A DNA stretch of 64,000 nt, taken from contig BDIU01000410.1 of NCBI GenBank assembly GCA_002118135.1, forward strand, positions 1 through 64,000, read 5' to 3'. The number at the start of each line of letters is the position of its first letter. Positions within the stretch are counted from its first letter, which is position 1. The notes under the pieces are model-generated. The model was not told the DNA's origin, did no database searches, and was given only the letters and a program-made list of their open reading frames with translations. The stretch is from Trebouxia sp. TZW2008 (lineage: Eukaryota > Chlorophyta > Trebouxiophyceae > Trebouxiales > Trebouxiaceae). Below are positions 21,741-35,700 of the stretch, piece by piece. The translations under genes and the position numbers were made by a program.

Positions 21741-23767
21741 GTCTCTGTTTATTGCTATGTTTTTGCAGTAATGCACATGAGCACTTGTGCTGAAAGCATA
21801 CGCAGCAACAGCAGCAAAAGCAGCTTTGCACCTTGCAATCTGCTACAGTTTCTGAGAGCTGTGTTCAGTTGACAGCGCCACGCAGTGCCAAAAAGGCCGA
21901 GCAGTGCAAGCGGAGTGCGCATTCAGGCAAAATACCCGCAGCAGTCACTGGTCAGTATTGTTACTCACCAAGCACAGGACCACTCTAAAAGCACAGCAGA
22001 AAAGAAGTTTGTGTAGGCTTGAACAGGATGGACAACAGGGCGAACGCTGTGCGAGGAGCATCGACCTGACATCAGGTGCCTGGCAGGTAAGAGTAGTATA
22101 AAAGAACGACGGCACGATGGGAACTGCAAGTGTCCTGCAACTTTTGCGCTGCCCTTGCACGTTGTTGGGATAACTAGTGACTTGTTCCAGAAGTCTCCAA
22201 GCTGGCAACAAAAGGCCAAGTCTAGCTTGTCAGGTACAGCGATCGTCTTTGATCGTCACAACCTGTTTGGCAGTGAGTACAGAAATCCAGTCGCGCCGAG
22301 TAGTGGAGCGTGAATGCTTCGCATGCTTTGCCACCGCTGCTTGCGATTGTTTGCTTGGCAATAGGTAACAGCATTTGCTTGATATGTGACGTCGAATCGT
22401 GTCCGAAGCGGCACAACGCTCAGGTGTAGGTTCACTGGTAGGAAAGCAGAATAATTAAATTCTTCAGTCTGTTGACCATGAATCACCAGAAAGCAGCAGT
22501 GCATGAGTAAATGCTTGTACCTGCAGGACAAATGCTCATTTCTGCAATGTTGATCACCAGAGGTACAACAGCAGCTGGCTTCCGCACAGCAAGCACTCAG
22601 GGTTTTCACTACCTCTGTCAGCAGACTCAAAACAGTTATAGGCAAGACATGCTGAGCTAGTATGTCTCTGTACTATAGGCAAAACATTTAATAAAATTGT
22701 GCCAAGAAAGGCCCCATCTGCACCAGCTGAGACATCATTGGACCTGTGCAGGATGCTGTGATGTTCAGTCTCTTAAGTCTTGGATGTTGTGCATGCTCTG
22801 CACCAGGGTACACCATCATGGCATTACTTTGCAAAATGTGACTCATCTGGCACTTGCGTGGAGTGAATTGGTGCCAATTTGACAACATCAAAGCACACTC
22901 AGGTCAGGCACCCCTTAAATGAGGACAGCAAACAATTTGGCACTTTGTCACAAGAGCACATGCTAAATCAGCCAGGCGATGCTAGACCAGCTGTTGAGGC
23001 ACATGTGCAATCGCAGCTTGCATGTGTAGCTCACATGCATGTCAGTTCTCATGGTCGTTCAGTCACTCAATGCTCTGATCAGGAACAAATTGCACCATGG
23101 GAGTTTTGCTAGAGCATTCCAGCTTGGGCAGGTTTATCCCAAAAGGGCTAGAGCAAGAGCTCCAACTACTTAATTACCCAACTGTATACCCCGGGTAACT
23201 TCCTGTGTAGTATACATTGTGTACAGGCCCAAGTGACCTTCTTTGCTTACACTAATAATCCACGCATCCGGACTTTTCCTGTTTGGTCACCAAGACCCAT
23301 TCAAAGCTAACTTTGAGTGAGACAGCGGATCGATGTGAAGTTCAAGCTTGGCGAAAAATGTCAGCTGTTACTGTCTTAAGCTCATTCACAGTGGCTGCAC
23401 AGCAGAAAAATAATGACGATCGAAAAGCTCGCAGAGTGAGAGATTGCCATATTCGCACTTGCTGCATGGTGAGGTCTGAAGCCAGTTGTGACTTATTTGA
23501 CTTCTTAATTAGTACCCATGCTGTGATCGCTTGACCTGTCGATTCAAACTTGCCTGTTTTGCAGAGCATTGCTATTCACATTGTCAGCGATACAGGCCGG
23601 CGTTGCAGTCAGTCCGTGCCCCAAAAGGCTCAGCGACGTTGTGGTCAGCTGCTGAGAGCCGCTAGTCACTTCAACGGGTTCCACGAGCGTGCTGCGGTTG
23701 ACCATGCTACATGCTGCACGCTAGCTTAAGCGGTCCCCTGCGGCGGTGTTTTGTGCAAGACACAGAC
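21741..23767. other. intergenic, no gene seen
   Basis: Upstream half of the duplicated zinc-ribbon segment, then the 5' flank of the large FYR gene. No coding model is supported. Confidence 0.5.
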
Positions 23768-26700
23768 ATGATGGAAGGCGGCAAAGAGAACACGCAGCCT
23801 GGTCAAGAGTCTGGTCTGGCGCGAATGTTCAGAGAAGGCAACAAAGCCATTGGAACCCACAGGTGCGCAAGGGACGCCTTGCAGTGTCAACACAGAAGAT
23901 GCTTACAATGCGCTTGCTTGATTTGTATATTTGCAAACAGGACGAACGACCTGTTCAAGCAGCTTGAGTCGAGAAGTCTGACAGAAGATGAACAGGCTAT
24001 CATCCAGCAGCGGGTACAACCTCTACTCTGCATTGTTGACTGCATTGCTGCCAGCACAACTCGCCTTAAGTGCTCGTGGTTGGTGCAGCTCGACCTTCAA
24101 AGAAAAATGCTGGTGGCTTATGAGACGCAAGAGAGAAGTAGAAAGGCAAGACCAGAACCTGCTTGTCATATAGCAAGCTGTCATAATGCGACAGTCAATG
24201 TGTACCAGTGTAAGCTGGCACAGCGCAATTTGGACAAGACCCTGATGCAGGAAGCAACACACGCTGCAGCTAATGCAAAGTTGCTGCTGTGATGATGCTG
24301 TTGCTGTGATGACGCTGTTGCTGTGTTTATGCTGTGGCTGACAATGGTTCTGTTGCTGTGGTGAAACAGGTTCAGGATCTGCTGCAAGTCTGCCCAGAGT
24401 TGACAGAAGAAGAGGCACAACGAGCCCTTGAGCTTTGTAATGGCAGGCGGGTTGTTCAACACCTGCAGTGTCAAGATTTTGCCATTTCCCAATGCAAAGC
24501 GCGCCAGTCGCTTGGCGTCTGCAACGGTCACGAATTTGTCAACAGCGACCACTTGAGTTCAGCTTTGCTGCATGTCCCTGCCATACCATTCCCACAGACT
24601 TTGTTTTGCAGCAGGAATGGCCATGAATGCATGCGTCTGCTGTCATGCTTGATGCACATGGCCAGATGATGGAATTGTGCAGCATGTCATGGCAGCATTA
24701 TGCAGCCGGCTTTGCAGTCATTGCCTGATTTTGTCCATGCATTCCGCAGCCTCAGCACACATAGCAGCTGGTGCCTTCTTTGTGACTTGTCGCACTTGAT
24801 TGCATCTGTCTAGCTACTGTTGTGAGCTGCTTTGATCTGCACTTTTTGCGTTGCAGCATATCAAGCAGAAACCCTAGGAGTTTCTGTACACTTCCTGAAG
24901 GGTCTGCTTGAAGCAACCAGCTACAGTGTCTGCTCTTTATCACAGCTTTGTTGATTGACAAGAAAACTGTCCTATACTAGTACAGCCAAAGTGCATTGCT
25001 GGTTCCCAATTGCCTTGTTCTCCTTGTGTGTAAGTGTCTGTATCAAGAGAGATCACTGCACCTGACAAAAAGTGCTGGCCTTTGCTGTCTTCAAGTAATG
25101 CAAAATTTGTCTGAAATGCTTCTGCAGGGAAGATGTTGCTGTCAACCAGCTTTTGTCTGATCCAAGCTTCAAAAGAAGACTGCAGTCTATTGCTGCAACA
25201 TCTGCTCCTGCTACTCGCACAGGTGTGTTTGCACATTACTTTCTCTCTACAAACACTGCATGGTTTATTAAGCCAAGTGACCTGATACCTAATTGTCCTG
25301 AATCAAAGGATCCACTGCAGTCAAATGCAGCAACTGGCTTTCAATTACCTTGACCTTGCATTGAAGATGTCCTGATATCAAGACCTCGTTTGGCAAGAAA
25401 TGTTGCAGTTTGCTACCCCTACTGCACCAACAAATGACTCCCTTTCATTCTTTCATGCTTAGCCTGCAATTGAGATGCATGCCTCTGGCAATTACACCAA
25501 CCTGGGTCCAGAAGTACTTCGGCGTCAAACAGTAGTACCAGCATGCATTTGCACAGCCATCAACCCTTTCTGTTGGCACCTATGTACTGATCTGCATAGC
25601 AATTTTGCAGTTTTGTGCTTCCAACTTTGCAAGAACAACGCCAAACCAGGAGTGCAAAGCTCGGACAGGCGCCGTCTGCCAATCATGCAACTCTCAATGC
25701 ACCAATACATTATGCATGTGGAATCCCAATGACTTTATGCATCCCACAAACTTGTGCAACCTTAAAACCCTGTCAGTTTTTGCACTTCTGCGTTTGCAAG
25801 AACTGCACTGTCACAAGTGTAGAGCTCTGATGCAGACGGTTTGCCCACCATGATAGCCCCAAAGCACCAGAACATCATGTATCTGAGTGACCCAATGGCT
25901 GTATGCACCAAGCAGGCTCATGCACTCCCACTAGCAAGCATGTGGCTTGCTGGTGGTGAACAAAATGCTCATGATTGTACTGCTGCTGATGACTTGGATG
26001 GCCAATGTCCGTAGCGCCTGATGTGTGACTTAGCTGTGCCGCCCTAAGCATGAGCTTGCTTGCAGGCAGTACACAGCGGAGGTCTGCTGCATGGCATGCC
26101 AAGCCTTCTGCCAGGAGACCAAAGCAAGTGGACTCTGCCACACTAGGAAACTCTGTAAGCTTCCAGTCTCTGTAGTCTTGACTGCAACACCTTGTCTAGG
26201 GATTTCTGCCTTGGTTTGAGACTCTGCCACAAGTGTCTTGCATTACATCCTTGCCTTGATTGTCCAGACACATCCTTCATCACACGGAGCAAAGCGTCAG
26301 CCTGTTCAACAGCTTGTCCAGAGCGTTGGCACAGCAGTGCTGTCGATCATTTTTAGGCACAAGCAATACGCTGCCGCTACTTTGCAAGTCTTCACCTCTG
26401 CAATCCTCCAGGCCCTCATGTCTGTCATGTTCTGCAGCATATCCATTTGCCACAATGGTCTTAGCCTGACTACTGGCTGTCACCACCCCTTCAGCAAGTC
26501 AGTCTTGCACCGTGGAGACTTCCTAGTCTTGACGTGTACGTGCTGCCTTCTGGCGTCACTTGCTGCAGTGTAACGCCTTCTCAATGATACGGATCACTCT
26601 GGACGTTACTGCCTCCTCGTCTTTTTGTTGAAGCAGAAGCTGCACATGGCTTTAGCATCTGTGCGGCCCACTGGGGAACCAGTCTGTTAAATGGCATGAA

Positions 26701-29700
26701 CAAACTCGATACCCACATCTGTCTGGGGTCAAGTTTGTGTTTTCAATCATGAAGAGTGTCCAAGCTACCTTGTGATTAGCACAGCAGAGACGCAACATAT
26801 TGTCTGTGGATGCTGCAATGGTTCATGAGCTCTGACCACGACCCCTGCAGGTGTTTGTGGGGTCATTCAGGGGGGGTAAAAGGGGTGGCAGCCGCACAGC
26901 TCACCTCAAAGCCGCAGCAGCTTCAAGTGAGTCAGCGCCTGCCACATCAGCGTCATCACATGAGCCTGCTGCCATCACGTGGGGTACCTCAAGAGCTCAG
27001 CGCTCCTCTTCTTCCCGCCGCCCCGCCAAGCACCCTGCGGAAATGGCAGAAAACCCCCGCCAAGCTGGGGCAGGAGCTGACTTGCCTAGTGAAGAAGAAG
27101 CACAGGATACAGTTGCAAACGCACAGCAAGCAAACAGGGAACAGCAGCAGGTGGTGGAGGAGGAAGAAGATGAACAGATTTCAGGGACAGAAGGTGAAGA
27201 GGCAGAGGGCAGTGAAGACGAAGAGGCTGCTGGACTGCATGAGGAGGAGAGCGGGGAGTTGTTGTTTGAAGCAGATGTGGTCGATGCACTGGGCACCTTG
27301 CCCAACAGTCAGCCCCAAAGGTAAACACTTTATTCATTGGTTTATCTCTGTACTGACTGCTTCAGTCATCCAGGGAATTGCCCTTAAATTCATCTGTCCT
27401 TACTCAAAGGTACCACTGCAGTCAGACCGCAACGAATGGGTCAATTGGTTTATATCGAGAATGTCCTTATGTCAGAAGTTTCTATACAGATAAGTCACTG
27501 TAGGCAATGCTAGCATTTTACTCAGATCACTGCCTGGAAACCCATACCTGAAGTTCATTTTTGCAAAAAGAAAATGCAGCCCAGCTGGAGACAAAGCCGA
27601 AACAACTCACAATCTCTACGCTGCTCAGGCATGCATATCAACTGCATGCAGCACATCACTTTCCAAGAAAAGACCCATGTTTTCCTGATTTCATAGATTT
27701 TTGGCCTGCAGCTGTAGTGTGCTGCAGCCTAAGCTGCAAGTCAGCTGCTCATGCTGTTGTTTAAGCTGCCCAAGTTGAACATAGGTCATCCTGTGATGCC
27801 AACTCAGTCAGCTGCTGCCATTGTGAAGCAATCAATCTCATTCCTAACGCTGAGCACAGTCTGTGCACATGCTTACATGAAGACAGGCTTGGCAGCTGGT
27901 GATCATAACTCAAACTGCCAACACAGGCGCCTGGCAACTCCTCTGCTACATCTGGTGTCATACAACATGGCCATGATGCCTAAACACAGTGCACAATTAT
28001 TATTATTATATTGCACATCTGCTAGCTCTGGTTCACCAATGTGCCACAGCTGAGCTGCTCTGGCACAACTCTGCGTCATCAACACATGCAGCGGTGCTAG
28101 CTAATTTGCTGCACACTATCCTTCACCATGCACCCTGCCATAGGCAAACCCTGTGTGGTTAGGGCACAGACTTGTTTTTTGAGTGATTGATGAAACCTGT
28201 TGCATGATTGCCATTGTGCATGACCATGAACGGGAGTATCGCGCCCAAAATTTGTGCGCAAGTGACATCATGACAATGCTGCTGGCTTTGCAGACTGGAG
28301 GCTGGCAGCCACAACAGTATGGACAGACAGCTGACAGCTACAGGGGTGCAGGCCCCTTCAAAGCCTCAGTCCTCTTCTACTCAGAATGTGGATTCTGCTC
28401 TACCAATGTCTCCAGACAGAGGTGAGTCTCAACATGCCAGGAAACCGTTTTCCGTATGCAGGGATATGTTGCACGTCAATCATCTCTGTGAGCGGCACAT
28501 CCATGCAATGAGACTGTTGACAAGGACGTACTGCTGGTCCAGGTGTGCAGGCAAACAAGTGGTTGGTCATGTGCAACAAAGCATGTATTTTTGATGTGCA
28601 GACTAGTCACAGACTGATCAATCCTTGCTATGCTCAGAGCTGCCGTGGCTTGCACCTGTTGCCATGCCTCTTGCGTCTTTGAACGATCTGTCAGACTTGA
28701 TAGCAGCTGGTCAGTCCATTTACCTCATTAAATACCCTTACAGGTGAACACACAGCTCCACTGTCATGCACAACAACTGCATTGCATTTGACACAACCCT
28801 CTGTCAAGCTCTACAACATGGCAACTGCAAGGTGCAATGCATTTATGCACATGCTTACTGTACACATGCGTCTCTGCAGATGCGTCTATGCGCACAGGTG
28901 TATGCCACAGCTGAAGGCTGGCAGCGCTTGCAGAGGCTCAGCCAGCTTCTGCACATCAAAAACAATATGCTTTGTCATGCGCAAAAGGTGCAGTGCCTGG
29001 CAAATGCAACATTCTGTCAAGCACCAGAAGGTGGCAAAGGCCGCACAAAGCATGTGACAGTTGCATGTTCCCAGGTGCACGCCACAGAAGAGTGCTGGCA
29101 GCTCTTGCACAGGTGCAGCCTAGCGCTTGTGCTGTTGCTAGAACCTGCATCATACAATATGTATTCTCATAGGTGTATGCCACAGCAGAAGGCTGGCAGC
29201 GCTTGCAGAGGCTCAGGCTGACGACTGTGCTGAATCTGCAGCATAGAATGCTATATATGCGTTTTCAGATTTACAAAGCAGCAACAAGGCTTGCAGCTCT
29301 TGCAGAGGGTCAACATAATCTGAATGTGATATGTGAAACAAGCCAGCCTGGCAAGAAAGGACTTGGGCAATATACACCCAGCAAATGTGCTAGACTCTTT
29401 ACCAAGTTCATTCAGTCTGAACATGTTCACAGGTGTACGGCATAGCAGAAGCCTGGCAGCCCTTGCAGAGGCTCAGCCTAGCACCTGTGCAAAAATCTGC
29501 AATACAGAATATATAGTATATGTATCTTCACATGTGAATGGCACAGCCCAGCACCTGAGCTGCAATCTGCAGAGTAAGACGATATGTATGTGTTTTTGGG
29601 TGTACAGCACAGCAGAAGGCTGGCAACTCTTGCAGAAACTCAGGCCAATGCCAGTGTTAGAATCTGTATCATAACAGAAATCTCATGTGGCTCTTCACAG

Positions 29701-32700
29701 GCATAAGCAACAGCAGGAGACTGGCAGCCCTAACAAAGGCTCAGCCTAGCACCTGTGCTAAAACCTGCAACACAGAATATATCACATGTACCCTCACAGC
29801 CTTCTGTGCTATAGTGTGCAGTATAAGATGATATATTTGTGTTTTAGGTGTACGGCACAGCAGAAGACTGGCAGCGCTTTCAGAGGCTCAGCCTAGCACA
29901 GCAGCTGCTCAGCCAGCTTCTGCACATCACAGCACCTCTCAGGATGTGCCGCATGCAGATGGGAGGCGCTCGTCATCACTGCTGCAGACTGCCACTCTAG
30001 AAGCCAGTGCCAATGTCCTGAAAGGCTTGGTGAGCAGCATCCACTTGGCATCAATGGCAAAACCCAAAGCAAAACAGAATCATGGAGTTTTCAAACCTGA
30101 ATTGCAATACTGCAGAACTCAGGAGACTAACGCAGTACATTGTGCCGCGTATTAACAAGCATGTGAAGCATTGACAGAAGCAAAACAGCCCACATGCAAC
30201 GCATACTTTCAGTACTCGCTGCATAGGACACTTGTCTAGCTCTGCATATCATCATCTTTGAGCGCTAGCATATTGGACAGCGCTTGTACAAACTGGTTAT
30301 GTTGCTCCTTTGTGTACCGTCACATGCAATGAAAACCTATGAGGTGCTTCTGTCAATGCAGACACTGTCCACTGGGGTGAAGTTCTTGAGGAAGATGCAG
30401 CTTGAAGCTAGGCAAGGCACTCTTGCAGCTCTGCAGGCAAGTGACTGTGCTATTCTGCCACATCTGTGTTGTGCTGTCACAGCCTTCTGCTACAGTGTCA
30501 CCATTTTCTCACACAAGAAGCAGATGCACTGATTGTCTGAGCATGCAAAGCAGCCATGCTACCTGAGTATGCAGGGGTTTGCATGCAGCGATGCAGCACA
30601 GTCATTGCTGGCATGTATGTTGTAGTCCTAGTCAGACGCTGTGAGTGGATACTGCCTGGCTCTCCATACTGTTCCCTGCATTTCCCTGCATCTCAAGAGA
30701 TGTTTCCAGAAGTCAGACGTTACCTGACTGACTTTTACAGCACAACAGCAGCCTGGCAAGTCTGCGGACCAGCTTCTAAACTTACAAAGTATGGCAGTAG
30801 ATGGCTGCCTCATGGCTGTGCTCAAGACATTGAACCAGTAAAATGACGGCAACTTTTCGTGCTGCATGACACTGGCACAGCACCCAATTAGCAAGCTGAT
30901 GCTCAAACAAAGCAGTTCACCATGTCAGATATTCTCCACGCACATGCAGTTTCTTGACAAAGCCGAGGCAGGGTTGCTGAAGTTACAGATGCATGCCACC
31001 AGCCCAGCTCATGCAAGCTGATGCCTGGAACCAGGGATGTTATCCTGTTGAGTGTCCTCCACTACATGCAGATTCTTGAATTTGTTGGGGCAGAGGTCAC
31101 AACTGCATGCCACTAGCCCAACACCCACAGCAAGCAGATGTTCCAACAGAAATGTTCACCATGTCAAAGCATTTCCCATGCACATGCAGGTCCTTGACTC
31201 AGCCAAGACGTATTTGCTGAGATAATAATTGCAAGACACTGACGCAGCAGCAAAGCAAGCTGATACTGCGACAAAATATGTCATGTTACTGTGCACGTGC
31301 AGGTCCTTGACTCAGCCAGGGCAGAATTGCTGAAGTCCCCACTGCATGGCACTAGCTCAGCATCCAACGGGCAAGCTGATCCTCCAATGAAATGATGATA
31401 ATGTCAAATGTGTTCCATGCACAGGTCCTGGACGCAGCCAAGGCAGAGTTGCTCGAGGCACAACTGCATGACAACAGCCCAGCAACCAACCAGCAAGCTG
31501 ATGTGGCAGCAAGTGCTGACAAGCAGCTTTTAGCACATCTTGACGGCCCTGCATCTGCCAATCTGCCATACCATGGCACTGCAACTGGTCAGGCACCATC
31601 AGCACTGCAGACTAAACAGGCAGCCTCACAACAGGCAGCTGCAAGCACACTGAGAGGGGCTGGTGCAGATATGTCCACAAGGACAGATGCTCATCACACT
31701 GCTGATGACTCAAGCCCATCAGCAGAGCCCAAACAGCCAGAATCCTCCGCAGCTGTGGCAGCAGGCACCGGCAAGAAGAGGAAAGCTGACAGGGTTGATG
31801 ACTCGGCAGCAGCTGACAAAGCATCAGCAACAGAAGCTGGCGAGACGGCTGCAAGCTGGAAGGCATCAGCAGTACAGAGCGTGGATGACCAGTCAGGGAA
31901 TGCAAGAGGTTCAGGGCGCGCTAGGTTGAATGCTAAGCCTAAGCGTGGGACCCTGCAAGCAGCCTTTGCCAAAGCCAAGGTAAGGAACATCACTCGCCCT
32001 TCCCTCCTGTTGCGCTTCTGCGGCATTTGAACCAAGCTGGCCTGGCAAGACAATGCATCAGCCACCCTCCCCTAGCATTTGTCCTTTGTTGAGCACTCTG
32101 TTGTTGTGATTACTCAACTATTCAGTTGCTTCCTGACTTGTGCATCCCAACTAAAGTGAGTGAGCTGTTCATAAAGTCATGCACAACAACCAAAAGGCAA
32201 TGAGCTGCTTCTAGACTTATGCACACAAAGCCTGGACCTGTGACCCTGCAAGCAGCCTTTGCCAGAACCAAGGTAAAGAGCATTGTTCTTCCCTATCAGA
32301 CAGCAAAGAAACAGTGCTTATTGCCCATCATGCCCATGTGCAACACATGCTTGCAGCAATGCAATCGCAGACAGGCTGGAGTGTCTGCGTCAACAGACAT
32401 GCATTCTGGCACAGTGAACATGCGACTTCCATCTCGTGACATCCAAAACTATGATGCAGACAAGCCTGCCTGGCGAGACGAGACATGTGCCTGTTGTTGT
32501 TAACAGGCAAGCATTCTGTCACATGATGGCCTTACATTATCATTCCCGCATGCATTCAGTTTGCATGCAAGGGTGACACATATACTACCTATTCACAGGA
32601 TGGCAATGTTGGTGAGGCCGAGCAGAGCAACAAGAGAACAAAACAAGGTCTTGAATCCCGTGCATGCTTTCAATGTGCACAAAAGGATGAACATTCATTC

Positions 32701-35700
32701 TGTGCAGGATGGCAAGAGCAATGAGGCCAAGCAGAGCAACAAGAGGACAAAACATGCTGTGGCGTCATCAGAACATGACAGATCTGCATTGGCTGATGCC
32801 AACCACCAATCTTCAGCTGATCAAAGCGCTGACCATGCGATATCAGGCGTGGATCCTCAAAATCTGCCAGATCCAGCTTGTAAGCATGAGCAGCAGCAGC
32901 AGCAAAGGGACAGCAGCGAAGCGCTTCCTGAATCAGATGTATTGCCCGATCAGGAGACACAGCCTGATAGGCAGAAGGAGAGGAATGCCAGCACAAGTGC
33001 TGAGGCGAACCATGCTGCTGAAGAGTCAACAGGTCAGGACTCCGACCCTGTGCGGAAGTCGAAGAAGAAAGGTGTAGCAGCAGCAAAGTTGCCTGATCAG
33101 GCCACAAAGTCAGTCTCACAACAGCGCAGAGGGACAACTGCCACTGAGTCATTGCCTGATGTTGTGGATGAGTCATCAGAGCATGATGCTCCAGCAGGAA
33201 AGCAGAAGAGGAATGGCAGGTCTAAGCCATTGCCTCAGGACTCGGATCAGCTGCCTACTCAGGACGCAGAGCCAGCCAGGCAGAAGAGGAGCGGCCGTAG
33301 CATCAGACCTAAGACACTGCCAGATGAGGTCATCGTGGACGCAATCATCAGTGACTCAGAGCATGAGGAGGCAGAAACAGAGTCTGATGCAGAATTCGTC
33401 ACAAGGACCAAGGCTAGCAAAAAGGTGAGGGGCTTGCGTGCATTCCCTGATGCATCTGTGACAGCCAGCACATCAAGACAAAGCTGTACACATTCACAGA
33501 CATTGCCTTAAGCAAGCAAAGTCAGCAGGCAGATTATCAATTTGGTGAGAATTTGGTGTATCATGAGTCTCACTGTACAGTCACACATGGACAGCAGTTG
33601 CTCCTCTGCGCTGCTCAGGTTACATACACTGCATTAGCAACGTATAGCCAGCTGTTGTGCACATCTGCTCCAGATCAAATGTCTGAAAGGGTGTTTTGCA
33701 CATGTACAGCAGATCCAGACCTGTTTTGCAGTTCTCTGCCGGCACAGGCAACTTCAGTTGCTGTAGTACACATGGTTGCAAGCAGCCTGATGCAATCACA
33801 CAAATTTTTGTTTACTATGAGTGCTCTGGTTACCGAGAAAGTCGTTCTTGTCATGGGTGGTCTCAGAGGTACCACTGCAGACAGAATACAGTGATTGGTC
33901 TCAAATGCATTGTTGTCACATCAAAAGTGTCCTTATGGACAGTGTCCATACAACGGGAATCTCCTGTACATGAGTCCTTAAGCGATTGTAGCTGTGATAA
34001 TGCAACAAGTTCAGTAGCATCTTGTTGAGGAAAGAAATGACTTCAAAATGCAGTGATGTGTCACAGCTGCATGCCTGCATGTTGAACAGGAAATGTTGTT
34101 GCAAGCAGCCCTGCAAAGAAGCAGAAGAACAGCCTGTTGCTCACAGTGGCAACTCCATTTGTGAAACTATGCATGATTGCGTGCAAACAGCAGTGCCGAC
34201 ACATCAGCCCGCTTGTATTCATAGCCATACCGTAACATCAGCGGCCTCTGGCTGTACTTGCAGAGGGGCAGGACTGCAGGCAACAGCCCTGCAAAGAAGC
34301 AGAAGACCAGGAAGTCATCTCAGGCACAGTCCTCAGCAGCTGTTCCTGGCTCTCCTAGCAGCAGCGCTCCATCAAAGCAGAAGAAGACTGCGGGTCAGGG
34401 CGGGTCTGTCAGCCCTTCGCCTTCTTCTTCGCCTTGTCAAGCAGTCAAGGAGCGCAGATCCAGGCGGCCTTCAGCAGTAAGCACTCATTCATTCACTCAA
34501 CCCCCACAGTCGTTCAGTCATTCAGTGTTCACTTGAAAGGCTTGCCAGACAGGCTTTGGACCTTGGAGACTAGGGGCGCTTTGACGCAATCAACTGCCTT
34601 CATGCAAGTCTGCCAGAAGCTCCTTCGATCCAAGCAAAGTGTTGAGGGCTTAGCATTAACCCAGCTGTTCCGGTCAGGGCTTTGCATCAGTGCCCCAGCA
34701 AACAGTAAGCCAGGTATCTGACATCTAGCTAGCTCAATTGGCTACCTGGCAGTTGATACTTTGTGTGTCAACTGTCAGCAATATGCATGTTGCTGCTCTG
34801 CAAGCACAAGATTGACTGGGCTAGCTCTGAGCAAGCTCGCTAGCTCACTTATGCTACCTCAGTTCATCACTTGGCTGTCGATGCCCAGTGTTGAAACTGT
34901 CAGCATTTGCGATGTATAGGTGCATGCTCTGTATGAAGGCAGCATTGTGCTGATTGGCATGCAGGTTGTCTGTAGTGCATCAAGTCTGCAGCGTCTGTCG
35001 CTCTGATCAGCAGCAATGCTCTGACAACATAATGTATCACTTGGCAACAGCCGTTAGTAGTCATCTGCTAACTCTGAATCCTACTCATTGACAGAATCAA
35101 TTTGAACACTTTCCAAGACATCACCAAATTATTGCACTCCACAATCTTTAGAACCAGCATGCTGAAAATATGGCACACTTTACTATTGCCTTCACATGGC
35201 TTTACTGCACATCATATCCAGCGATGCAATGCAGCATTTCCTTAGAGTTCTGTGCACTGTATATCCTGCCACAGATGGAAGCTTGATGAGCCTATTGTTG
35301 ATTACAGGCTGCGCGGGAAGCTGAAGAGGCAGCTGAGCAGGCAGCTGCAGAGGCAGCCGCTGCTTCACCACCCAGTCAGGTGTCGTGCCCCTACAATTTT
35401 GCACTGCCTTTGTCATTTGTGAAAAATCATCAGCAGGACGCGCTCGCGGCAACCCTGCATGTCAGGGTACATGGACGTATTTGTTATGCCTCTAAGTTTG
35501 TAAGCTATGTTCTGCCAATATATGGTACGAGGCTGTGGGGACAGATTCTGCTGGTGCAGTCAACATAGGCAATAAGCACAGCCTCTATCACTGCTGTCTT
35601 AGAGGCTGCCACTGTGAATGTGCCAATGTGAGTTACAGTGTTTAAAAAACGATTGCTATACCATTGCTGCTCATCCCATGTGAGTGTAGCAGCATTTCAA

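Larger units (their letters stand above)
17150..22450. repeat. segmental tandem duplication of the zinc-ribbon unit
   Basis: About 17150-18600 and 20590-22080 are homologous in the same order and orientation, 3.4-3.5 kb apart, covering the gene and its upstream side. Similarity beyond the gene is patchy, so boundaries are approximate. Confidence 0.7.

Noticed and set aside
26810..27493. 227-codon plus-strand ORF in the alternative frame
   Set aside because: The overlapping frame is clearly acidic, low-complexity and ends at a good donor in the right phase. This one is a shadow.
30556..30846. 96-codon plus-strand ORF within the FYR gene as a separate gene
   Set aside because: It lies in an intron between phase-matched exons, and no family, splice or promoter support was seen.
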